The position numbers and the translations under genes were made by a program. A stretch of DNA of 43,703 nt from NCBI GenBank assembly GCA_026984795.1, contig JALSRK010000054.1:1-43703 (forward strand), given 5' to 3'. The DNA comes from Solibacteraceae bacterium. Lineage in GTDB: Bacteria; Acidobacteriota; Terriglobia; Bryobacterales; Bryobacteraceae. Shown here piece by piece: positions 25,423 through 32,593 of this stretch. The notes beneath the pieces were generated by a model. That model was given only the letters and a program-made list of their open reading frames with translations. It ran no database searches and was not told the DNA's origin. Position 1 is the first letter of the stretch; each line of letters starts with the position of its first letter.

Positions 25423-26016
25423 GTGTCCGACAACCAGAGCCGGGGCGGTCCCCCGTCCGCTGTCTGGGGCGTGACCGCCTTCGACATGCGCAGCAGCCGG
25501 TCGAAGGCCCTTGGGCCTGCACGGCGAAGAGTGACGGCGATCTTCGCCGCGCTGCATCGGCCTGTCTACCGGTATGTACTCGGCATCCTCGGTTGTGAGT
25601 GGGAAGCAGAGGAGGTGATGCAGGAGGCATTTCTCGCTCTGTACCGGGAATACCGCTCGGGCCGCCACGTGGACGACCCCAAACCCTGGGTTTTCCGCGT
25701 GGCGCACAATCTGGCCATCGACCGCAAGCGCCGCCGCAGTCCGACCGAACCCGAACCCGACGAATGGTGGGAGCAGCATGAGCCGGCCGAAGACAGCGGG
25801 GCGGCGCTGCAGGAGCGCATCCAACGCGAAGAACAGCGGGAACACGTCCGGCGGGCGTTGCGAGCCCTGGCGCCCCGGCAGCGGGAGTGTCTGGAACTCC
25901 GAGCGGAAGGCCTTACTTACCGGCAAATCGCGCTGACCCTCGGCATCGCGGTTTCGTCTGTGCAGAATCACCTGGCCCGCGGTATACAGCGGATTCGGGA
26001 AGAACTGGAGAAGTGA
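25423..26016 (+). CDS. ECF-family RNA polymerase sigma factor
   Basis: This 197-residue sigma factor has region 2 (E-W-E-A-E-E-V-M-Q-E-A-F-L-A-L-Y-R-E-Y, W-V-F-R-V-A-H-N-L-A-I-D-R-K-R-R) and region 4 (L-A-P-R-Q-R-E-C-L-E-L-R-A-E-G-L-T-Y-R-Q-I-A). The two are joined by an acidic linker. It starts at GTG 25423 with GAGAAAG upstream. It is followed after only 3 bases by a membrane anti-sigma gene and flanked on both sides by paralogous TonB-dependent receptors, so it probably controls one or both of them or their partners (inference). The N-terminal 30 residues before region 2 are poorly conserved, so the start could be internal. Confidence 0.87.
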   Translation: MSDNQSRGGPPSAVWGVTAFDMRSSRSKALGPARRRVTAIFAALHRPVYRYVLGILGCEWEAEEVMQEAFLALYREYRSGRHVDDPKPWVFRVAHNLAIDRKRRRSPTEPEPDEWWEQHEPAEDSGAALQERIQREEQREHVRRALRALAPRQRECLELRAEGLTYRQIALTLGIAVSSVQNHLARGIQRIREELEK

Positions 26017-26019
26017 CAG

Positions 26020-27939
26020 ATGGTGGGCACGGCGCAAGGTTCTCGGCACCCTACCGACGAAGAACTGCTGGCGTACGTTGACGGCGAGCTGAAGTGGATC
26101 GAGCGGCGTCGCGTGCGGAAGCATCTGCAGTCCTGTTGGGAGTGCCGCAATCAGACGCGCAAGATCGAAGCGGCAATCGCCGAATTTGTCAACCTCCGTA
26201 CGGATTGGGCCGAGAGCCGGGCGGCCGGGCCTCGGACGGATCCGCTGAGCTTTCAGACCCGTCTGGAGCAGCTCGAGGCCGAGCATCGTCCGAGCGTCTC
26301 CTGGCGGTCGCGGATGGCCCGAGCCGGACGCTTCGCCGGCCGATGGGCGCCCCGGACGGCCCTGGCTGCGGCGGCGCTGGCGGGCGCCTGGGTCTGGCTG
26401 GGGACCAGCCGCGTCGAGTCGGTTTCGGCTGCGGAACTGCTCCAGCGTGCCGCCGCTACGGAACGGTCACAGGCCGCTGGGATCGACCAGCCCGTGATTC
26501 ACCGTGAACTCGAGGTGCGCCGCGTTCCGCCTCGCGGACGGGAACGGACCGCCCGTCTCGAATACTGGTTGGACACCCGTCGAGACCGAACCCGTCTGAG
26601 CGGCGCGGCGGGTTTCTGGGGCGAACTGGACCAGGTCTTCCAGGCCAACAGGATGGCCGGTACGGCGCCGCTGACCGTCGAAGCTTACGAAGCCTGGCGT
26701 AGTGCGGCCAAACCCGAGGACGAAGTAGTTACACCGGTGGAGCGACCGGACGGCGTAGCCCTCCTCGCTCTGCACGGCACCAGCTCCGGAACCGGGGCCG
26801 ACAACGAGATTCTGGAGCATGAGCTCGTCGTGCGAGCCGCCGACTGGCACCCGGTGCAGCAAACCTTGCGAGTGCGGAGGGATCCCGGCATCGTCGAATA
26901 CCAGTTCACCGAGATCCTCTTCGACGTGGTCCCGCTGAGCGCCTTGCCCAGCGACATCTTCTCCCACCCCGGGGAGCCGGGCAAGGCGTTGCGGGAAGCC
27001 GTCGTTTCCGGCCTGTCCCGGTCCACGAGGTCCGCCGCGCCCGCCGGCGGCCGGGGACTGGAAATCAAAGTCCGGTACCAGCTTCATCTGGTAGACGCCT
27101 GCCGCCAGGACCTCGTGACGATTCGTTTCGAACCGCCCGCCCGGATCCATGTCAGTGGTGTCGTGGACACGCTGGCCCGGCGGGAAGAGCTGCTTTCGGC
27201 CCTCGAGCAGCTCGAACGCAGCGACGCGGTCCGGATCGATATCCGCAGTGTCGAGGAGGCTTCGAGCGCCGCCGAACTCTTCCAGGCGCTGGAAGGACTG
27301 GAACTGAACCGCAATCCCCAGGGCCGGAAGACCGCTCTCGAGATCCCACCTGGTCCCGGGCCGCTATTGCCGCTGGTCGAAGAGGCCTTCGGCGACAGGC
27401 TGCCCAAGCCCGACCTTGGGCGGCGGAGCCGCCGCATTGCTTCCGTTTGCCTGGCGGCAACCTCGGATGCGGTGCTGGAGAACGCCATTTTGAAGGGGCT
27501 TGCCGACCGCTACGGCGGCCCCACCATGGAACGTCTCTCCCCACCGTCCCGGCGGCTGGTGGCATTGATGGTCCGCGACCATGCTGAGGCGCTCGATGGC
27601 AAGCTGAGGCGTCTGGATAGATGGCTGGCTCCCTTGCTCCCTCCTGGCCGCGCCGCGGCGACGGTGGACAGCGCTGGCGTCCCCGGAGGGGATTGGGCTG
27701 CTCTCGCCAGGGAACAGGCGGGCCGGGTGACGGAGCTGCAGCGCAAGGTGGAAAGGCTGTGTGCGTCTTCGGGTACGCCGCCGCTCCAGGATCTTCGGGC
27801 CGCCGTGGCGGAGGTCCACGAAAGCTGTGTCGCGCTACGCGGTGACGTGGCCGTCCTGCTGAGCCGGGTGGCGCCCGGCACACGGCTCAAAACGAGAGCC
27901 GCAGCCCAAGCTGGATCTGCCGGGGCTGACCATGAGTAG
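26020..27939 (+). CDS. Large transmembrane anti-sigma factor (zinc-finger N-domain, long periplasmic domain)
   Basis: The 639-residue protein begins with a zinc-finger anti-sigma domain carrying the intact H-x3-C-x2-C motif (His35, Cys39, Cys42 in H-L-Q-S-C-W-E-C). One membrane helix lies near 107-125. About 500 periplasmic residues follow. Part of this (about 130-330) has beta-rich segments loosely like RseB/MucB domains. A later V-S-G-V-V-D-T-L-A-R-R-E-E-L-L stretch recalls a BON-type fold, and the C-terminal portion is helical. These domain assignments are tentative. It should hold the adjacent ECF sigma at the membrane until a periplasmic signal arrives. The start is the ATG 3 bases after the sigma stop. 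The 3' end overlaps the convergent receptor 2 gene by 53 bases. Confidence 0.8.
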   Translation: MVGTAQGSRHPTDEELLAYVDGELKWIERRRVRKHLQSCWECRNQTRKIEAAIAEFVNLRTDWAESRAAGPRTDPLSFQTRLEQLEAEHRPSVSWRSRMARAGRFAGRWAPRTALAAAALAGAWVWLGTSRVESVSAAELLQRAAATERSQAAGIDQPVIHRELEVRRVPPRGRERTARLEYWLDTRRDRTRLSGAAGFWGELDQVFQANRMAGTAPLTVEAYEAWRSAAKPEDEVVTPVERPDGVALLALHGTSSGTGADNEILEHELVVRAADWHPVQQTLRVRRDPGIVEYQFTEILFDVVPLSALPSDIFSHPGEPGKALREAVVSGLSRSTRSAAPAGGRGLEIKVRYQLHLVDACRQDLVTIRFEPPARIHVSGVVDTLARREELLSALEQLERSDAVRIDIRSVEEASSAAELFQALEGLELNRNPQGRKTALEIPPGPGPLLPLVEEAFGDRLPKPDLGRRSRRIASVCLAATSDAVLENAILKGLADRYGGPTMERLSPPSRRLVALMVRDHAEALDGKLRRLDRWLAPLLPPGRAAATVDSAGVPGGDWAALAREQAGRVTELQRKVERLCASSGTPPLQDLRAAVAEVHESCVALRGDVAVLLSRVAPGTRLKTRAAAQAGSAGADHE

Positions 27940-30900
27940 TGCGGATCTTGCCGGCTTCCGGGCTTCCAAGGGTGCGGTTCGGCGTGCCGTAGTTGGGGTG
28001 GTTCAGCACGTTCAGGACTTCGCACCGGAAGTCCAGCCGTAAGCGCTCTCCGAGATTCCAGCGTTTGGCCAGCGCCGCCGTCCATTCGAACATTCCTGGT
28101 TCCTGAACGGTGTTTCTGCCAAGGTTCCCGAAGCGGCACCCAGAGGCGTCGCAGGGCCGGGTGAACGCGTGCACGTTGAACCATCCGTCCGGGCCGGGCT
28201 TGTTCAGCCGCCAGTCTCCTATCAGGTCCGGGCGCCAGATCCCCACTCCCCCGGTCCCGAGTTTCGCCGCGGCGTTGGGGAATTGCGGGGTGAAGTACAT
28301 CCCTGTTTGCGCCGAGATCCAGCCCGAGAAGATCCAGCCCCCGGCCAGGGCGCCGAGCCAGCCGCCCCCGCTCAGCCACCGGTGCCCTTCGCCGAACGGC
28401 AGGTCCACGATATAGCTCGCCACCAAACGTTGGCGCACGTCGCTCGAGCTGTTGCCTTTTTCGCACGAAATGCACCGGATGTCCTGTGGCTGCCCGTTGT
28501 CGCCGCCGACGAACTGGTCGGGCCGCTGGCCGATGTTGTGCCCCCACGTGTAAGCCAGCGTGAAGCCCACCCCCGATGCGAACCGCCGCTCCAGCGTGAC
28601 GTCGAGGCCGTGATAGGTGGAATGGGCCAGAGGGCTGCGGAAGTTGAGCTGGCTGAGGCGCGGGATCAGGCGCCGCTGTTTCTCCGTGCTCGGATCGCCG
28701 ATCCCGGCGGCGTTGATGTCGTACTCATATGAGATGTTCTGGGTCCCGGAACCTACGTAAGCGACAGTGAGGACGGTCTCCGGGGTGATCTCCCGCTGTA
28801 AACTGACGTTCCACTGATGTGTCTGCGGCCGCGGGAAGTTCCAGTCCCAGGTGCGGTGGGTGGAGTCGTCCGGCAAGTCGTTCACTGTCCGGACGACCGG
28901 GGTCTCAGGACCCAGAAACCCGTCGGGGAAGCCCTCCTCGAGCAGCAGGGCAGGAGTCCGTTTCGATGCCCGCCGTTCCACCGAGGAAGTGAAGGGATAG
29001 TTCCGCAGCGTCCGGGCGCTGGCTCCCAGCGCCATCTCGCCCCCGTAAAAGATGCCTCCCCCCACCCGCAGCACCATACGGGGGCGGAACCGCCACGCAA
29101 TCCCCACCCGCGGCGCGATGTTGTTCGTATCGAGACGAGCCAGGCCCCGGCCTTCGTAGCCGTGGCCCAACTCGCCGGCCCGGATGATCCGGCCGAACTC
29201 CGGATCGGCCGGATCGATCACGGTCATGTTCAGCCGGTCGTTCTTCTCGTACCAGGGAGTGGTAAGTTCGTAACGCACTCCCAGGTTCAGCGACACGGCG
29301 CGCGAGAGCTTCCACTCGTCCTGAACGTAGAACATGTAACTCTGGAACCGCATCCGGCCAAAGACCGCGTTGCTCAATCTGGCGCGGTTCGTCCACCCCA
29401 GCAATGCGTCCCCCAGACTCACTCCGGTGAACCGCCCGTTGAACTGGAACTCGCCGCGGGACCATTGGGAGCCGTTGATGTCGCTGCGGTCATGGCGGAT
29501 ATCGGCGCCGAACTTCACGGCGTGATTGCCGCGCAGCCAGAGCAGATTCTCCAGCACCTGGACGGTCGAGGCCCCTTTCAGGTTCGGTTGAAACATTGCT
29601 CCGCCCAGCCCGCGATACCCGAGCCGGCCCACGAAGAGAAAGCGCGGGAGTCCGAAGATCTCCGTTTCCGGCCGGGCCGGCACGCCCCGGATCCCGAAGC
29701 GCGCGTCGGCTTCGGCCAAGGGAATGTCGCTCGCGTTGCGCTTGTAAGCGCGCAGCGACTTGTAGCCGAATCGCAGCTCGTTGATGAGGGAGAGTCCGAA
29801 GACGTGGGTCTCCGATACGGTGAGGTGCTTTCCGGCGTTGTCGTCGAGGGAACGGTCGTTTCCCATTCCTCCCCGGGCCAGACCGGGCAGCGCTCCTTCA
29901 CGAAGCGAGCGGAAGCCGTAGAAGCTGTAACGGCCGAAGATCATGTCGCGCTGCGACAGCGTGTGGTCCACCCGGAAGTCGAATTGGTTCCGGCTGATCC
30001 TCCAGGGTGGCTGCGAGAGATAGTTGTCCCGGGTGGCTGGATCGCTGTAGTTCGGAGCCGGGTACAGCGCCAAGAGCTTCAACATCACCGGGTCCAGGCG
30101 CGAAGCGGGGATGCGCCGGCCGGGAAAAGTGCCGCCGAGGGGATCCTTCAGTTTCTTCAAGCCCTTGGTCCGGCTGAAGTCGCCTTGCTTTTCCAGGCCG
30201 GTGGGCACCACCGACCGGTCTGTCTGCCCGGACCGCACGCGCCAGCCTTCCGCACTGGCGAAGAAGAAAGTGCGGTTCCGTGTGACCGGCCCTCCGAGAG
30301 CCGCCCCGAACATGCTTTGCCGCAACGCCGCCGGATCCGCCTTGCCGTCTGCGTCCCGGTCGGTGTAGCCGAATGCGGGCCGGGCATCGAAAGCGTCGTT
30401 GCGCAGAAACTCGTAAGCGGAGCCGTGGAGTTCGTTCGTGCCTCGCTTCGTGGTGACGTTGATTACCGCGCCGGCGTTCCGGCCGAACTCGGCGCTGTAG
30501 TTGCTCGTCTGGATCTTGAATTCCTCGATGGCTTCCAGCGACGGCACCACCACCTGGGCTTTCCGGTCCTGCAATCCCATCAGCGTCGTGTTGTTGTCTA
30601 CGCCATCGATCAAGTAGTTGTTCTGCAGCGCCGGCTGGCCGTGCGAGGTAAAGCCGCTGCTCAGGGCTCCCCCGCGCAGCAGGGGTCCGCGGTCACGGCC
30701 GCCGATCTCGGGCAGCACGCCGGCCGCCAGTTTCGCCAGCACCTGGTAGTTGCGGTCCACCAGGGGGAGCTGTTCGATGCTGCGGCGATCCACCACTTGC
30801 TCCAGGGCGGCCGATTCGGTCCCCAGCACAGGAGTGCCGGCGCCGACTTCGATGACCTCGACGAGGCTGCCCACCTCGAGGACGAAATCCAGCCCGAGCC

Positions 30901-31195
30901 GGTCATTGGGATGCACCTGGACGCCGCTGCGCACCGCCTCCTTGAAGCCGTCGGCGCGCACCGAAACCTCATACGTCCCGGTCTTCAACGGACCCAGAAA
31001 GTAGACGCCGTTTCCGTTGGTTTCCGCCCGTGCGAGCAGGTTCGTCCCGGTCTCGCGCGCCAGCACCGTCGCGCCCGGAATCGCGGCCCGCGACAAGTCG
31101 AAGACCGTGCCGATAATCACCCCTTGGTCCTGCTGGGCGACCAGAGGACCCGCCAGCAACGCGCCCAAACCCAGTAGAATTCGCCCCGGCAACAT
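27887..31195 (-). CDS. TonB-dependent receptor 2, carboxypeptidase-regulatory-like (Oar-type)
   Basis: This 1,102-residue outer-membrane protein has the same layout as receptor 1: a signal peptide ending near V-A-Q-Q, a regulatory beta-sandwich (G-V-I-I-G-T-V-F-D-L-S), a plug with D-R-N-Y-Q-V-L and N-N-Y-L-I-D-G-V-D-N-N, and a barrel ending in R-L-S-F. Long stretches of plug and barrel are near-identical to receptor 1, while the first 130 residues and several barrel loops differ, as expected for paralogs with shifted ligand choice. ATG at 31195 begins the signal peptide; the ribosome site is weak. A good promoter lies 45-73 bases upstream. The 3' end overlaps the anti-sigma gene on the other strand. 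Confidence 0.9.
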   Translation of the reverse strand: MLPGRILLGLGALLAGPLVAQQDQGVIIGTVFDLSRAAIPGATVLARETGTNLLARAETNGNGVYFLGPLKTGTYEVSVRADGFKEAVRSGVQVHPNDRLGLDFVLEVGSLVEVIEVGAGTPVLGTESAALEQVVDRRSIEQLPLVDRNYQVLAKLAAGVLPEIGGRDRGPLLRGGALSSGFTSHGQPALQNNYLIDGVDNNTTLMGLQDRKAQVVVPSLEAIEEFKIQTSNYSAEFGRNAGAVINVTTKRGTNELHGSAYEFLRNDAFDARPAFGYTDRDADGKADPAALRQSMFGAALGGPVTRNRTFFFASAEGWRVRSGQTDRSVVPTGLEKQGDFSRTKGLKKLKDPLGGTFPGRRIPASRLDPVMLKLLALYPAPNYSDPATRDNYLSQPPWRISRNQFDFRVDHTLSQRDMIFGRYSFYGFRSLREGALPGLARGGMGNDRSLDDNAGKHLTVSETHVFGLSLINELRFGYKSLRAYKRNASDIPLAEADARFGIRGVPARPETEIFGLPRFLFVGRLGYRGLGGAMFQPNLKGASTVQVLENLLWLRGNHAVKFGADIRHDRSDINGSQWSRGEFQFNGRFTGVSLGDALLGWTNRARLSNAVFGRMRFQSYMFYVQDEWKLSRAVSLNLGVRYELTTPWYEKNDRLNMTVIDPADPEFGRIIRAGELGHGYEGRGLARLDTNNIAPRVGIAWRFRPRMVLRVGGGIFYGGEMALGASARTLRNYPFTSSVERRASKRTPALLLEEGFPDGFLGPETPVVRTVNDLPDDSTHRTWDWNFPRPQTHQWNVSLQREITPETVLTVAYVGSGTQNISYEYDINAAGIGDPSTEKQRRLIPRLSQLNFRSPLAHSTYHGLDVTLERRFASGVGFTLAYTWGHNIGQRPDQFVGGDNGQPQDIRCISCEKGNSSSDVRQRLVASYIVDLPFGEGHRWLSGGGWLGALAGGWIFSGWISAQTGMYFTPQFPNAAAKLGTGGVGIWRPDLIGDWRLNKPGPDGWFNVHAFTRPCDASGCRFGNLGRNTVQEPGMFEWTAALAKRWNLGERLRLDFRCEVLNVLNHPNYGTPNRTLGSPEAGKIRTTHGQPRQIQLGLRLSF

Positions 31196-31239
31196 TGGCT
31201 GCGGTTCGGCGTAGCCGAAGGATTCGGATGTCTGGCAAC

Positions 31240-31268
31240 ATGCTACTTCGGCGGTCCCGGCCAGTCAA
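31240..31268 (-). promoter_or_regulatory. Sigma-70-type promoter of TonB receptor 2
   Basis: On the minus strand TTGACT (plus 31263-31268) is followed after exactly 17 bases by TAGCAT (plus 31240-31245). The predicted start, near 31233, would leave a leader of about 38 bases before the ATG at 31195. This is the best -35/-10 match in the window. Confidence 0.6.
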
Positions 31269-31322
31269 GCGGCTGGCGCGGTCCAAGAGCAGATGCGGTG
31301 AAGGCTCAGCAGGAAGTCCGGA

Positions 31323-32228
31323 CTAATCCGGGGGAGAAGGATTCGGGGTCTCGTTCCGGGAACCGATCGAGCCCAGAAACAATGTCACTGCCCGATGGAA
31401 CCCCACCAGCAGGCCGAGCGCCACGACGAAGACGACCCAGCCCTCGAAGAGGTGAAAGGCGCCTTCGGCGAGGCTCTCGTCGTATTCCCCGAGCACTCCG
31501 GTCAGCGTGACCCGGAAGGCATTGGCGGCGATGGCGATCGGCACTGTGGCCACCAAGAGGACTACCCGCAGCCATTGCCGCCTCTCGAAAAAGTACCCGT
31601 AGACGAGCGCCAGGAAAGAGAGTGAGAGAAGGGAACGGATCCCGCTACAGGCCTCCACCACCGATAGCCGCTGGTGCGGCGTTTCCAGAATGTTGCCTTC
31701 ACGCAGCACCGGGATCCCCACGAAGCCCAGGCTGTGCTCGGCCAGCCTGCTCGCGAGCAATTGGAGAGGGAAGGTGATCTGGTTGTAGATCACCGCCGGG
31801 AGAGGAATCATGAAGAAGAGCAGGAAGAGCGGGAAGGCAAGCCGCTTCAGGACCTCGAAGCCCCCCAAGTAAAGGACGATTCCAATGATCGTAAAGACCA
31901 GGGCGGTCCGGGCCAGGAACAGCTCCACCCCCAGCGTGGCGACGTAGAGTTGCAGGCCGGCTCCGAGGATCACCGCCAGGCCGAGCCAGTGGGGCGACCA
32001 CTTCGCCGCCAGCAGTTTCTCGCGCTCCTGCCAGACGATGTAGGCCGCGACGATCGGGACGAAGACGCCGTGGCTGACGTTCTCGTCATGCAGCCAATCG
32101 TCCGCCAGCCGGCTGATGACCGGCGCGTAACACACACCCACGGCGACGGCGATTGCCAGCAGCGTCTTCCACGGCAAGCCGCGGAGCTGAGTCGCGTGGT
32201 TGTCCGCCCTGGGGCTGCTCGGTGCCAC
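31323..32228 (-). CDS. Exosortase (PEP-CTERM-type transpeptidase)
   Basis: This membrane protein of about 301 residues and roughly eight helices belongs to the exosortase/archaeosortase family, which cleaves and re-attaches proteins with C-terminal PEP-CTERM-like signals. The catalytic triad is complete: Cys194 in V-V-E-A-C-S-G-I-R-S, Arg239 in A-N-A-F-R-V-T, and His259 in E-G-A-F-H-L-F-E-G-W. The start is uncertain; GTG at 32228 is used because homology starts shortly after, while the open frame reaches 32378 through a segment without recognisable sequence. No PEP-CTERM substrate, glycosyltransferase or EpsI-like gene is adjacent, so its targets must lie elsewhere in the genome. It lies upstream of receptor 2 on the same strand, but receptor 2 has its own promoter. 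Confidence 0.9.
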   Translation of the reverse strand: MAPSSPRADNHATQLRGLPWKTLLAIAVAVGVCYAPVISRLADDWLHDENVSHGVFVPIVAAYIVWQEREKLLAAKWSPHWLGLAVILGAGLQLYVATLGVELFLARTALVFTIIGIVLYLGGFEVLKRLAFPLFLLFFMIPLPAVIYNQITFPLQLLASRLAEHSLGFVGIPVLREGNILETPHQRLSVVEACSGIRSLLSLSFLALVYGYFFERRQWLRVVLLVATVPIAIAANAFRVTLTGVLGEYDESLAEGAFHLFEGWVVFVVALGLLVGFHRAVTLFLGSIGSRNETPNPSPPD

Positions 32229-32593
32229 AGCGTCGGTCCGATGGGAGTGCCGATTCGGGCTGATCCCTGGAGAAATCCTCAGTCTAGCAAACCGGCTCCC
32301 CGGGTTTCGCCCTGAGTGAGACGCTTTGGAGATCTCCGCATCTCCGCAAACCGCGTCCTGGAAACCGGACTCCGGCATCGCAAGGCGGGGAAGGCCTCGC
32401 CGGCACGGGCAGCCGGCTGGCGTTTTTCGTTCAGTCTACCGGACACCCCGGAAAAGAGTTGTGGTGGAGCGGTGCGTGCTGTGGTAAAGTCAGCGGCGAG
32501 TCCGGGCCGGTTCCGGGTCGCCGATGCGCCCGGGAAAAGTGGTTGGCCTCTGATAAGAAGCACCGGATCGACGTTACAAGGATCGCCTCATTT
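32229..32593. other. Divergent gap between exosortase and GH20 gene
   Basis: This 365-base gap may include the true exosortase start. It holds a perfect 10-base palindrome GGAGATCTCC (32328-32337) followed by a short direct repeat ATCTCCGC, and AT-richer patches near 32445-32500 that could host the GH20 promoter. No gene is supported. Confidence 0.35.

Noticed and set aside
28817-31177. 786-codon open frame antisense to TonB receptor 2
   Set aside because: Same reason as for receptor 1; the receptor on the minus strand has full domain structure and signal peptide.
21830-31195. SusC/SusD-type polysaccharide utilisation locus
   Set aside because: Receptors are of Oar type and no SusD-like lipoprotein is encoded next to either.
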